Positions 35,956-44,502 of a stretch of DNA of 64,000 nt are shown here, piece after piece. Location of the stretch: positions 62,001-126,000 of the forward strand of contig JAWSUY010000003.1 of NCBI GenBank assembly GCA_033852175.1. The letters are read 5' to 3'. The notes under the pieces were generated by a model. It was not told where the DNA came from and ran no database searches. It was given only the letters and a program-made list of their open reading frames with translations. Every line of letters begins with the position of its first letter. The stretch's first letter is position 1. Position numbers and translations under genes: made by a program. Source of the stretch: Agarilytica sp033852175 (lineage in GTDB: Bacteria > Pseudomonadota > Gammaproteobacteria > Pseudomonadales > Cellvibrionaceae).

Positions 35956-36098
35956 CTTAGGGAGGTGGTTTCAAGACCTTGCACCGCCGGATGGCGGTGC
36001 ACGACCATAGGGATATGGTCGGTAGAGCGAAGCAGGAAGCCAGAGCCGAGAGCCTACATGGTTGTATTTACGGCGTGTCTTGAAACCACCTCCCTAAG
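35956..36098 (-). repeat. Palindromic repeat element B (143 bp), opposite orientation
   Basis: Arms 35956-35977 and 36077-36098 are a perfect 22-bp inverted repeat. Inside are hairpins TGCACCGCC / GGCGGTGCA (35980-36001, GGAT loop) and GACCATA / TATGGTC (36003-36020). On the minus strand it carries ACGCCGTAAATAC (36064-36076) and TGTAGGCTC (36050-36058) as in element A, so it is the same family inverted, with a longer variable core. Confidence 0.85.
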
Positions 36099-36243
36099 TG
36101 CTCTGGCGGACTGAATGTCAATAATGTATTGGGTGAAAGCTGTAGACTAAATAGTTGGAATATAAAACTCAATCCATCATAATGTTTTCAGTTCTAATTT
36201 TTCGAAAGCCAAAAAGTACTTCAAGGTAAATAAGATAACCATC

Positions 36244-37050
36244 ATGACCGACATTAAAGTGGTATTCAGTGGTGTGGTTCGAGAGGATGAAGCCAAATCC
36301 TTTGCTGATAGGCATGGGTATTCTTTTGAAGGTTACCTTCAAGAAGGTGATGAAAAAAATCTGCCTGATTCTTACGTCTTGGTTTTCACCTCTAAAACCA
36401 TCTATTTGACTTCCACAAAAGAAAAACAAAGCCTACGTGTTGAAGCTGACTTTGTGAGCGGAAGTGTTGCACATCGCAGGCAGTTTGGTGGTGGGAAAGG
36501 TCAACAAATAGCAAAAGCTGTTGGTTTGACTAAGGGGTTTTTACCAAAGATTCTTGATGCGACGGCAGGGCTTGGGAAAGACGCATTTGTTCTTGCCTCT
36601 TTAGGAGCTACGCTAACCTTGATAGAGCGATCGCCGATTGTTCATGCCTTACTATCCGAAGGCTTAAAACAAGCCCGGCTTTTTGCAGAAGAAAATACTG
36701 ACGAAGTTTTGATGGGTATTCTGCAGCGAATGAAACTGATTGAGCTTGATAGCACTGAATTCTTGAGTAAAGAGCAAGAAAGTTTTGATGTCGTTTATTT
36801 GGATCCCATGTTTCCTGAACGAAAAAAAAGCGCCTTAGTTAAAAAAGAAATGCGTGTGTTTCACGAAGTGGTTGGCAGTGATCTCGATGCAGATGCTTTA
36901 TTGGCCCCAGCGATAGAAAATGCAGAATATCGCGTTGTGGTTAAACGACCTCGTATAGCCCCCGATTTGGCGGGCAGCAAACCGTCCTATCGTTTGGAGG
37001 GGAAGTCCTCACGTTTTGATGTTTATACTAAAAAAGCGTTGCCTGTTTAG
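36244..37050 (+). CDS. rsmJ: 16S rRNA (guanine1516-N2)-methyltransferase RsmJ
   Basis: 268-residue SAM-dependent methyltransferase that makes m2G1516 in 16S rRNA. The SAM-binding motif is DATAGLGKDAFVLASLGA (about 113-130), followed by acidic LIERSP, and YLDPMFPERKKSALVKKEM is the RsmJ catalytic signature. RRQFGGGKGQ is another conserved patch. Slightly longer than E. coli RsmJ. Upstream lies the repeat-bearing gap; it converges on the small membrane protein gene at 37088. Confidence 0.94.
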   Translation: MTDIKVVFSGVVREDEAKSFADRHGYSFEGYLQEGDEKNLPDSYVLVFTSKTIYLTSTKEKQSLRVEADFVSGSVAHRRQFGGGKGQQIAKAVGLTKGFLPKILDATAGLGKDAFVLASLGATLTLIERSPIVHALLSEGLKQARLFAEENTDEVLMGILQRMKLIELDSTEFLSKEQESFDVVYLDPMFPERKKSALVKKEMRVFHEVVGSDLDADALLAPAIENAEYRVVVKRPRIAPDLAGSKPSYRLEGKSSRFDVYTKKALPV

Positions 37051-37087
37051 CTGGCTTTGTTCGGCAGTTTAAATGATGCTTCTAGTG

Positions 37088-37423
37088 TTATTTGCTGGTA
37101 AAGAACTTAACGAAGCGTGTGATGATCATGCGGATTTGAGCCAGCATTGCAATAGAAAATCCGATGGCGATCATGCATACGCCGAGTAATGCAATCAGCT
37201 CTTGTTGTAACGATTCGTCTGAATATATATTGGAAAAAAATATAAGCATAAAGCCGACGGTGAAATAAATAAGCCCGTTGCGAAATTTATGGAAGATCTC
37301 AGAGAGAGGGGCGGTGTAATGACGGTACAGCATTTTCTTGATAGCCTGGAAGTATAGGCGCGCGCGCTTAGGTGGTAAGCTTTTTTGGAGGGTTGGTGCA
37401 GGACTGCTTACTTTTTTAGCCAT
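37088..37423 (-). CDS. Small two-helix membrane protein, unknown
   Basis: 111 residues, not recognised. A basic, Lys/Arg/Pro-rich N-terminus (about 1-45) precedes two hydrophobic segments (about 50-66 and 77-96) and a basic tail, suggesting an inner-membrane hairpin with both ends in the cytoplasm. It overlaps the end of moaE by 16 bases on the same strand, which argues for a real, translationally coupled gene at the tail of the dapD-moaE run. No sequence link to molybdopterin synthesis is visible. Confidence 0.6.
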   Translation of the reverse strand: MAKKVSSPAPTLQKSLPPKRARLYFQAIKKMLYRHYTAPLSEIFHKFRNGLIYFTVGFMLIFFSNIYSDESLQQELIALLGVCMIAIGFSIAMLAQIRMIITRFVKFFTSK

Positions 37424-37839
37424 GTGTCAGCAACGTCATTGTCGGAGTCTTTTGCTTCGACCCATTCATCCCCTTCTTTCTTCCAAAAGGGCGCCTGAGT
37501 TTTGAGGATGTCGATCATGTATTCGCAGGCTGAAAAAGCGGCTTTTCGATGTGCGGAGCTTACGCCGACAAAGACTATTTGGTCGTTAACCGAAAGTTTA
37601 CCTACTCGATGAATAATGCGGGTTTCTAGCAGTGGCCAGCGTTGCTGTGCTTCTGCTTCGATTTTTTCGAGCACGCTCTCCGTCATGTTCGGATAGTGCT
37701 GGATGGTGAGGTGATCGTGGTGCTCTGAGAAGTCACGTACGAGTCCAGAGAATATAACGACGCCACCTGTTGTGTTTTCTTGCAACAGGTTTTGATATTC
37801 GTGTGCGACGTCAAAGTCGTGTTTTTGGATGGTGATCAT
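37408..37839 (-). CDS. moaE: Molybdopterin synthase large subunit MoaE
   Basis: 143-residue catalytic subunit of molybdopterin synthase, which transfers sulfur from MoaD thiocarboxylate to precursor Z. Conserved motifs: GGVVIFSGLVRDFS, HYPNMTE, HRVGKLSVND and the SSAHRKAAFSACEYMID segment, ending FWKKEGDEWVEAK with the catalytic lysines. It follows moaD by 51 bases. No moaA, moaB, moeA or moeB is in the window. Confidence 0.95.
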   Translation of the reverse strand: MITIQKHDFDVAHEYQNLLQENTTGGVVIFSGLVRDFSEHHDHLTIQHYPNMTESVLEKIEAEAQQRWPLLETRIIHRVGKLSVNDQIVFVGVSSAHRKAAFSACEYMIDILKTQAPFWKKEGDEWVEAKDSDNDVADTWLKK

Positions 37840-37890
37840 CTGTTTTGGTGCGAGCTTTTATTACGTTGTGTATGTGAATTATAGTGCAAT

Positions 37891-38151
37891 TTAGCCGCCG
37901 GTCACGGGTGGGAAAAAAGCGACTTCATCACCGGGTTTGATTTCTGTGTCATCACTGGATATGACTAAGTTTACGGAGCAGCGTGTGGATGGCGCGAGTA
38001 GAATTTTCCATTCAGGGCCGCGAGTAGCTAGTTGTTCTTTAAGTTGTAAGCTGCTTATTATAGAAGGTGTTTGTAACTCAAACTTTTCATCGTCGCGGCC
38101 GAGAGATTCTGCCAGGGAGGCAAAATAAAGAATATTAATCTCATTATCCAT
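37891..38151 (-). CDS. moaD: Molybdopterin synthase sulfur carrier MoaD
   Basis: 86-residue ubiquitin-like sulfur carrier ending in FFPPVTGG, the C-terminal Gly-Gly that is adenylated and thiocarboxylated. INILYFASLAESLGRDDE is the typical MoaD first strand and helix. Its ATG overlaps the moaC stop by 8 bases. It works with MoaE to insert the dithiolene sulfurs of molybdopterin. Confidence 0.94.
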   Translation of the reverse strand: MDNEINILYFASLAESLGRDDEKFELQTPSIISSLQLKEQLATRGPEWKILLAPSTRCSVNLVISSDDTEIKPGDEVAFFPPVTGG

Positions 38152-38623
38152 TTTTCCAATCCCCTGATTTTCCGCCGGTTTTGAGCAGTAGTTGAGTTGC
38201 GCTTATGATCATGCCTTTGTCTACGGCTTTGCACATGTCGTAGATCGTCAGTGCGCTGATCGATGCGGAAGTTAGTGCTTCCATTTCAACGCCTGTTTTG
38301 GCGTCTAGCTCGCATGTGCATTCGATTTTGACGCGGTTGTGTTCTGGCTCTGCGCTGATATCCACATGAATATGGGTAAGGTTAAGCGGGTGGCAGAGGG
38401 GGATAAGATCAGAGCATTTTTTTGCGGCTTGGATACCGGCAATTCTGGCGACGGCAAAAACATCACCTTTCTTATGCTTGCCTTCTGTGATCATGGCAAG
38501 GGTTGAGCTTTTCATGTCCACATAGCTTCGTGCGGTAGCCGAGCGTTTGGTGACAATTTTGTCGCCAACGTTCACCATATGGGCTTCGCCCTTGTCGTTA
38601 ATGTGGGTAAGGGAGTCATTCAT
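38144..38623 (-). CDS. moaC: Cyclic pyranopterin monophosphate synthase MoaC
   Basis: 159-residue enzyme converting the MoaA product to cyclic pyranopterin monophosphate. Conserved: LTHINDKGEAHMVNVGDK near the N-terminus, MITEGKHKKGDVFAVARIAGIQAAK, LIPLCHPLNLTH, KTGVEMEALTSASISALT, IYDMCKAVDKGM and the terminal KTGGKSGDW. ATG at 38623 gives the family start; a longer frame is unsupported. It overlaps dapE by 8 bases and moaD by 8 bases, so all three are coupled. Confidence 0.96.
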   Translation of the reverse strand: MNDSLTHINDKGEAHMVNVGDKIVTKRSATARSYVDMKSSTLAMITEGKHKKGDVFAVARIAGIQAAKKCSDLIPLCHPLNLTHIHVDISAEPEHNRVKIECTCELDAKTGVEMEALTSASISALTIYDMCKAVDKGMIISATQLLLKTGGKSGDWKNG

Positions 38624-39779
38624 GAAGCAGTTCTGCCAGTATGTTTTCGTAAATTTCACTTAGGATTGTTAGGTCTTCGGCTTTCACGCATTCATCGACT
38701 TGGTGAATGGTTGCGTTGACAGGGCCGAGTTCTAATACCTGCGCACCTGTTGGTGCAATAAAGCGGCCGTCAGAGGTTCCGCCTGCGGTGGATAGTTCGG
38801 TGTCGCACTGGCAGACTTTTTTAATCGACGAGACGGCGGCTTCAACGAGTTTTCCTTCTGCGGTTAAGAATGGCAAGCCAGAAAGGTGCCAAGCTAAATC
38901 GTAGTTCAGATTGTGCTTGTCCAAGATTGCTTCAGCGCGCTCTTGTAGCTGTTCGTGTGTGACTTCAGTTGAAAAGCGGAAGTTAAATACGATATGGGCT
39001 TCACCGGGAATGACGTTGGTGACGCCTGTGCCGCTATTGAAGTTTGAAATCTGAAAGCTAGTGGCGGGGAAAAAATCGTTACCTTTGTCCCATTCTGTTT
39101 CTACTAATTCTGTCAACGCTGGAGCAACAAGGTGAATGGGGTTGGCTGCAAGGTGTGGGTAGGCCACGTGGCCTTGTTTACCTTTAACGGTTAATTCTGC
39201 GCCCAATGAGCCGCGTCGTCCGTTTTTAATAACATCGCCAACCTCTGCTGTGCTTGAGGGTTCTCCGACCAAGCACCACGTCATTTTCTCGTTGCGTTCT
39301 TCTAACCATTCGATGACTTTCACGGTACCGTTTTTGGCGATACCTTCTTCATCACTGGTAATCAGAAAGGCAATGCGGCCACTGTGGTTTTGATGGTTTT
39401 CTAAAAAGCGCTCACAAGCTGTGATCATGGCGGCGAGGCTGCCTTTCATATCCGCAGCGCCGCGCCCGTATAACATACCGTCTTCGATGGTGGGGCTGTA
39501 TGGCGGACGTGCCCATTGGCTTTCGTCGCCTTCAGGCACAACATCGGTATGTCCTGCAAAAGCTAGGATAGGACCGCTGTCTCCGTGTACGGCCCAGAAG
39601 TTATCAACGTCGTCGAAGCGAAGGTGTGTCACGTTGAAGCCGATCGCTTCTAAGCGATCTGTCATCAATGCTTGGCAGTCTGCGTCTTCGGGAGTGACCG
39701 ACTTGCGCGCGATCAAATCGCAGGCGAGTTTGATCGTGGGGCATAAGTCGGTGTTTGCTTGGGATGTTAAATCAGTCAT
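38616..39779 (-). CDS. dapE: Succinyl-diaminopimelate desuccinylase DapE
   Basis: 387-residue dizinc M20-family amidohydrolase that releases succinate to give LL-diaminopimelate. Metal ligands and catalytic residues appear in AFAGHTDVVPEGD, GRGAADMKGS and TSDEEG, with NGRRGSLGAELTVKGKQGHVAYPH and GGTSDGRFI further on. Its ATG overlaps the dapD stop by one base. The partner steps DapA, DapC and DapD are all encoded in this window. Confidence 0.95.
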   Translation of the reverse strand: MTDLTSQANTDLCPTIKLACDLIARKSVTPEDADCQALMTDRLEAIGFNVTHLRFDDVDNFWAVHGDSGPILAFAGHTDVVPEGDESQWARPPYSPTIEDGMLYGRGAADMKGSLAAMITACERFLENHQNHSGRIAFLITSDEEGIAKNGTVKVIEWLEERNEKMTWCLVGEPSSTAEVGDVIKNGRRGSLGAELTVKGKQGHVAYPHLAANPIHLVAPALTELVETEWDKGNDFFPATSFQISNFNSGTGVTNVIPGEAHIVFNFRFSTEVTHEQLQERAEAILDKHNLNYDLAWHLSGLPFLTAEGKLVEAAVSSIKKVCQCDTELSTAGGTSDGRFIAPTGAQVLELGPVNATIHQVDECVKAEDLTILSEIYENILAELLHE

Positions 39780-40804
39780 TAGTTATTCGCGTGCAGCTCT
39801 TCGTTAAGTGCAACGGCACTTTTATTGGTTTTGCATTCGACGGCTCCACTTTGAGAGTTGCGACGAAATAGAAGGTCTGTTTTTCCCGCAAGGTCGCGAG
39901 CTTTAACCGTGTCTACGATTTGGTTTTGATCATCTAGTACGGCAATTTTAGTGCCGGCAGTTATGTAAAGGCCCGCTTCTACGGTGTTACGGTCACCGAG
40001 AGGAATACCGATTCCCGAGTTGGCTCCAAGTAAACAGTTTTTGCCGACGGAAATGACGATATCGCCACCACCGGAAAGAGTGCCCATCGTTGAACAACCG
40101 CCACCAAGGTCGGAACCGTCACCGATGACTACGCCTGCAGATATGCGGCCTTCGACCATGCTTGTGCCGAGTGTGCCAGCGTTAAAGTTCACAAAGCCTT
40201 CGTGCATGATGGTTGTGCCTTCACCAAGGTAAGCACCTAAGCGGACACGTGCGGTATGGGCGATGCGAACGCCTTTAGGGACAACATAGTTCGTCATTTT
40301 AGGGAATTTATCGACGCAATCGACAGATAGCATCCGGCCTTCTAGGCGAGCTTGTAACTGTCGGGCATTGAGTTCGTCGAGGTCGATAGCGCCTTCACTG
40401 GTCCAAGCGACATTGGGAAGAACTCCAAAAACTCCGCTGATGTTGGTTTCATGAGGTTTAACTAAGCGATGTGAGATCAGCTGTAATTTTAGATAGGCTT
40501 CAGGCACCGATTGAGGTGCGTCATCTGTTTCAAGCAAGGTTGCAACAATAGGGCGTTTGCTCGTAGAAAGCTGGTTCAGTAATTCAGCGATTGGGTTGTC
40601 GGTGAATTTCGCTCGCAAGGTAAATAATTTGCCTTGGTCGAGTTCGATAGCTTGGTTGCCGCCGGTATACCCAATGGCTTCTGCGATGCTGTTACTAAGG
40701 CCTTCTTCTGGGCTTAGTTCTGGGGCAGGGTAAAAAACCTCTAGCCATTGGCCTTGATTGTTTTGTGTTCCTACGCCGATGGCGAGACTGTATAGCTGTG
40801 TCAT
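39779..40804 (-). CDS. dapD: Tetrahydrodipicolinate N-succinyltransferase DapD (long form)
   Basis: 341-residue trimeric left-handed beta-helix acyltransferase using succinyl-CoA. The hexapeptide-repeat core runs about 175-290 (AHTARVRLGAYLGEGT, GRISAGVVIGDGSDLGGG, GGGDIVISVGKNCLLGANSGIGIPLGDRN in outline). The long N-terminal domain places it in the Pseudomonas/Actinobacteria-like class rather than the shorter E. coli form. It precedes dapE with a 1-base overlap and follows the YffB-like gene by 21 bases. Confidence 0.93.
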   Translation of the reverse strand: MTQLYSLAIGVGTQNNQGQWLEVFYPAPELSPEEGLSNSIAEAIGYTGGNQAIELDQGKLFTLRAKFTDNPIAELLNQLSTSKRPIVATLLETDDAPQSVPEAYLKLQLISHRLVKPHETNISGVFGVLPNVAWTSEGAIDLDELNARQLQARLEGRMLSVDCVDKFPKMTNYVVPKGVRIAHTARVRLGAYLGEGTTIMHEGFVNFNAGTLGTSMVEGRISAGVVIGDGSDLGGGCSTMGTLSGGGDIVISVGKNCLLGANSGIGIPLGDRNTVEAGLYITAGTKIAVLDDQNQIVDTVKARDLAGKTDLLFRRNSQSGAVECKTNKSAVALNEELHANN

Positions 40805-40825
40805 GTTCGGTCCTTATTGTGCAAT

Positions 40826-41182
40826 TTATGCAAATATTTCGGTATAGCGTTCGGGTTTGAAACCAACAACGATGTTTTTGCCGGAGAGTAATACGGGGCG
40901 TTTTAACAATGTAGGGTTATTCAGCAGTGTTTCGAGGGCTTCTGTGCCGAGCGATTCACCATCAAATTGAGCTTTTTGGCTGTCTGATAATTGCTTCCAC
41001 GTCGTGCTGCGCTTGTTGACCAGTACTTCTTTCTCGATTTGCTTGGCGAAAGATTGCAGGGTCTTCATTTCCAGTCCATCGGAACGAAAGTCTAGAAAGA
41101 TGAATTCTTGGTTGTTATCGTCCAGCCAGCGGCGTGCCTTGCGGACGGTGTCACAGTTTTTGATACCGTAGAGCGTAGTCAT
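40826..41182 (-). CDS. yffB: ArsC/Spx-family thioredoxin-fold protein (YffB-like)
   Basis: 118-residue thioredoxin-fold protein of the ArsC/Spx group. MTTLYGIKNCDTVRKARRWLD carries the single conserved Cys (about residue 11) and the following helix of YffB. The C-terminal NPTLLKRPVLLSGKNIVVGFKPE with its cis-Pro region is typical. Despite ArsC annotation in many genomes, YffB is a putative glutathione-dependent thiol reductase, and arsenate reduction should not be assumed. ATG at 41182 fits the family N-terminus. YffB genes commonly lie beside dapE/dapD. Confidence 0.88.
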   Translation of the reverse strand: MTTLYGIKNCDTVRKARRWLDDNNQEFIFLDFRSDGLEMKTLQSFAKQIEKEVLVNKRSTTWKQLSDSQKAQFDGESLGTEALETLLNNPTLLKRPVLLSGKNIVVGFKPERYTEIFA

Positions 41183-41239
41183 GATTGTATTTTGATGTGG
41201 AATAACGGGCGGCAAGTCTACCAGAGACTGGGGATCATA

Positions 41240-43687
41240 TCACTGGATGGAAAGTTCGAGGGCTAAGGGCTCTGGGAGGTAGGACTCTTCAAAATCGGCT
41301 TGCGGAATGGCTTTATCGAACAAATAGCCCTGCAGTTGAATTTCGCCATGGTGGTGTAGCCATGTGGCCTGCTCTTCAGTTTCCACGCCTTCAGCAACAA
41401 CGCCGAGTTCAAGCGTGTTGGCAATGGCGATTATTGCCGACACCAGCATAGCGTCCTGTTTGTCGTAGGTGATTCCTTTGATAAAAGATTTGTCGATTTT
41501 GATTTTGTCGACGGGCAGTTGCTTTAGGTAGCTGAGTGAGCTGTATCCGGTACCGAAGTCGTCGAGAGCGAATGTAACTCCAAGATCTTTAAGCTGCTGC
41601 ATTTTTTCGATGGATTGGTCGATGTGTTTAAGTGCAGAACCTTCGGTGATTTCTAGTTCTAGACAGCTTCCATCGAGGCCATATTTATACAGGGAGTCAG
41701 TGACGACGTTAACAAAATTTGGTTGGTAAAATTCACGAGCACTGATGTTGACGGCGATTCGAGTGGTTGGTTCTATCATGTTGCGGTTTTTGCAGGAGGC
41801 GATAAATGCACAGACTTTATCAAGAATGAGTTCGCCAACTTTACTGATCATGGGTGAGTTTTCTAAAAACTCTATAAATTCATCTGGAAAAAGCTGTCCT
41901 CTTTCAGGGTGGTGCCAGCGAAGTAGAGCTTCTGCGCCGATCAGCTTCCGAGTTGATGAATTGAGTAAGGGCTGTAAGTAGAAGGTGAATTGTTGTTCGC
42001 TTATCGCTTTTCGAATATCGGATTCCAGTTTTACCAAGCGGTGTGCTTCTTCGGACATTGTCGGGTCGAAAATAAGGTAGCGATCTCGTCCCTGCGCTTT
42101 GGCTTGATACATGGCGGTATCTGCTGCGCTAAGAAGCTTGTCGAGATCTTGATTTGTTTGGGGGTAGAGGGTGAGGCCGATACTGGCGGAGACTTCTAGC
42201 TCATGTTCGCCGATGCGTAGAGGTTTGCGAATATTTCGGAGAATACGTTCCGCTAAATTTGAGGCGAGGGTTTGGGTGCGTTCACGACTTGAGGCGATGT
42301 TTGGAACGCTGAGGATGAATTCATCTCCGCCTAAGCGCGCTAACGTTTCTGACTTTCGAATCTGAGACTGCATACGGTTTGAAAGTTTCAGTAATAACGC
42401 GTCGCCAGTCGAGTGGCCAAAACTGTCGTTAATGCGTTTGAAATCATCGATATCGATGAACAGCAGGGCTCCATATGCACCCCTTTTTTCGGATGCACGA
42501 ATGTCTTCCAATAGACGCTTTTGAATATGATGGCGATTGGGCAGTTGTGTGAGGGTATCAAAATATGCGAGGCGCTCTACGCGGTTTTCTGCTTCGATAC
42601 GAGCGGTCACGTCATTGGCAATAACGAGAATGCAACTCTCTTGATCAAGTGAGTATGGGATGAGGGATATCTGGAGAATATGAGTTTCTCCATTAGCGTC
42701 TTTAAGTTTTAACTCTGCAATGTTAACGTCTGCTGATTTTGTTTCTGCTCTTTCGATGTGCTGGAAAAAACCATAGGCCTCTTGTTCATCGTTTCCTTTA
42801 TGGGTGTTGTAAAAACTCTTCCCCGTTAAGTTTTCGACGCTACTCTGGTAAAAGTTTGCAGTTGCCGTATTTAGGAAAACAAAGTCTCCCGCTTTATTCA
42901 AGGCGAATACTTGATTTGGGCTAGCGTTGAGAATAATACGAAGCTGTTTCTCGCTTTGCTCCAAGGCTTTTGCTCGTTTATCCAATATCGATAATAAATC
43001 GTTTGCGGAATCTACGATGTGCCCAAGTTCATTACGCTCATGATTTTTGATTGGGGTGAGCTTAGCGGACGAAAGGTCAATATCAGTTTGTGAGTCTAGA
43101 TTCAGTGATGAGAAGTTTCTCGAGATCTCGACAAGGGGCCGAGTTAATAAACGGTGATATACCAGAGCTAAAATAATGGCCAGTATTAATGTGCGCGCTA
43201 TACCTGTTGCAAAGATATAAAGGCTGCGTTTGTATATCGGGGCAAGTACTTTGTCGTTACTTAGTTTTAGAACTAATTGACCGCTGTATTTCGTTGATGC
43301 ATCGCCAATCGTATGCCGGTAAGTTGTGGAATAACCCTTTAATAATCGTGTTAGCCAAATAGTATCTGTTTTGGGAATGGTTTGATCATGGATAGCCATG
43401 ATTTTTCTGCTATCGTCAACAATTGAAATGTGATGCAGAAACTCATATTTCTTTAATCCGTTGACGACTTCTTGAGCCAGGTGTGAATCCAGTTCATATA
43501 TAGCCCTCTTTGCCGGCATTGTGCTGGCTTGAATGATGGACTGCATGCGGGATTCAATGAGCTTTTTTTGATCGATATAATCGACATAGACTTGCAATGC
43601 AGCAATGAGAGACCCGACCGCAAGAACAACGAGCAAGCTTGTACGAGTAAGGGTGAATGACAGTCTTTGCGAAAACTCAATAGACAT
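41240..43687 (-). CDS. GGDEF-EAL c-di-GMP regulator with periplasmic sensor and PAS
   Basis: 815 residues. A TM helix near 13-30, a periplasmic sensor segment (about 31-160), a second TM (about 160-180), a HAMP-like linker, a PAS domain (about 245-370), GGDEF (about 380-535) with intact LARLGGDEFILSV, and EAL (about 550-805). The EAL active-site set is complete: EALLRW, NISAREF, EITEGS, LDDFGTGYSSL, KIDKSFI and AEGVETEEQ. Both synthesis and hydrolysis of c-di-GMP are possible on sequence grounds; many such proteins act mainly as phosphodiesterases. It lies 57 bases after the YffB-like gene. Confidence 0.92.
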   Translation of the reverse strand: MSIEFSQRLSFTLTRTSLLVVLAVGSLIAALQVYVDYIDQKKLIESRMQSIIQASTMPAKRAIYELDSHLAQEVVNGLKKYEFLHHISIVDDSRKIMAIHDQTIPKTDTIWLTRLLKGYSTTYRHTIGDASTKYSGQLVLKLSNDKVLAPIYKRSLYIFATGIARTLILAIILALVYHRLLTRPLVEISRNFSSLNLDSQTDIDLSSAKLTPIKNHERNELGHIVDSANDLLSILDKRAKALEQSEKQLRIILNASPNQVFALNKAGDFVFLNTATANFYQSSVENLTGKSFYNTHKGNDEQEAYGFFQHIERAETKSADVNIAELKLKDANGETHILQISLIPYSLDQESCILVIANDVTARIEAENRVERLAYFDTLTQLPNRHHIQKRLLEDIRASEKRGAYGALLFIDIDDFKRINDSFGHSTGDALLLKLSNRMQSQIRKSETLARLGGDEFILSVPNIASSRERTQTLASNLAERILRNIRKPLRIGEHELEVSASIGLTLYPQTNQDLDKLLSAADTAMYQAKAQGRDRYLIFDPTMSEEAHRLVKLESDIRKAISEQQFTFYLQPLLNSSTRKLIGAEALLRWHHPERGQLFPDEFIEFLENSPMISKVGELILDKVCAFIASCKNRNMIEPTTRIAVNISAREFYQPNFVNVVTDSLYKYGLDGSCLELEITEGSALKHIDQSIEKMQQLKDLGVTFALDDFGTGYSSLSYLKQLPVDKIKIDKSFIKGITYDKQDAMLVSAIIAIANTLELGVVAEGVETEEQATWLHHHGEIQLQGYLFDKAIPQADFEESYLPEPLALELSIQ

Positions 43688-43836
43688 TAATTACGATAGA
43701 TCCGTTGGGAAAAATGATTATTTGATCACTCTGCATCCAAGCCTATGAGCATTTAAATTATAGATCAAAACATTTGGCTTGCATCTTTTACGGAGGAAAT
43801 ATCGAAATAAGCGGTATGTTGGGTTGTTTTTGCGCG

Positions 43837-44490
43837 TTAAGCTTTTTTTGTGAGCACTGGGTTTTTTCTGTTGGGATAGCATATGCGGCAGATTGGGCAA
43901 ACAGTTCCATTGCAGCCTCTGGCTGAACAAAATTCACGCGCATAATAAATGATTTGTAAATGCAGTGCATTCCAGCTTTCTTTGGGGAAGAGACGTTTTA
44001 AATCCTTTTCTGTTTGTGCAACGTTTTTTCCGTTGCTTAATCCCCACCGTTGAGCGAGTCGGTGAATATGTGTATCGACAGGGAATTCTGCCTGATTAAA
44101 TGCCTGGACCATTACGACACCGGCTGTTTTATGTCCTACGCCGGGAAGTTTTTCTAGCTCTTCCATGCTTGCGGGCACTTCTCCATTATGTTCTTCGATC
44201 AGAATTTCGGACAGTTTTTTAATCGCTTTTGATTTTTGTGGCGATAGCCCGCAGGGTCGTATAATTGCCTGTATGTTTTCTTGCGATTGTATGGCCATAT
44301 CCTTGGGGTTGTCGGCAAGTTCCCAGAGTAGTGGTGTTATGGTGTTTACACGTTTATCTGTGCACTGGGCCGATAAAAGTACGGCTACGAGTAAACTGTA
44401 ATTATCGTGGTGATCAAGCGGTACTGGGGGATTGGGGTAGCGTTTCTGTAATTCGCTCAGAAGGTATTCGACACGTTCCTTTTTGTTCAT
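43837..44490 (-). CDS. nth: Endonuclease III (Nth) with atypical cysteine loop
   Basis: 217-residue base-excision DNA glycosylase/AP lyase. The helix-hairpin-helix LPGVGHKTA holds catalytic Lys121, and Asp139 is in PVDTHIHRLAQRW. The C-terminal iron-sulfur region is unusual: Cys188, 193, 198, 201 and 204 (C-X4-C-X4-C-X2-C-X2-C), whereas the standard Nth cluster is C-X6-C-X2-C-X5-C. Overall length is normal. It follows dapC by 12 bases at the end of map-glnD-dapC-nth. Confidence 0.92.
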   Translation of the reverse strand: MNKKERVEYLLSELQKRYPNPPVPLDHHDNYSLLVAVLLSAQCTDKRVNTITPLLWELADNPKDMAIQSQENIQAIIRPCGLSPQKSKAIKKLSEILIEEHNGEVPASMEELEKLPGVGHKTAGVVMVQAFNQAEFPVDTHIHRLAQRWGLSNGKNVAQTEKDLKRLFPKESWNALHLQIIYYAREFCSARGCNGTVCPICRICYPNRKNPVLTKKA

Positions 44491-44502
44491 GCTTGAAATC
44501 CT

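Larger units (their letters stand above)
35521..36243. other. Gene-free stretch carrying two palindromic repeat elements
   Basis: About 720 bases without a credible gene; open frames through the repeats are by-products. Two related palindromic elements (35742-35848 and 35956-36098) occupy a third of it. The rest is AT-rich, with the rsmJ promoter presumably near 36150-36240. Confidence 0.7.

Noticed and set aside
35742..36098. Integron attC sites or CRISPR repeats
   Set aside because: The structured palindromes lack attC core sites, have no spacer array, and no integrase or cas gene is nearby.
40826..41182. Arsenate reductase for the ArsC-family gene
   Set aside because: Sequence and neighbourhood match YffB, and no ars genes are present, so arsenate resistance is not supported.
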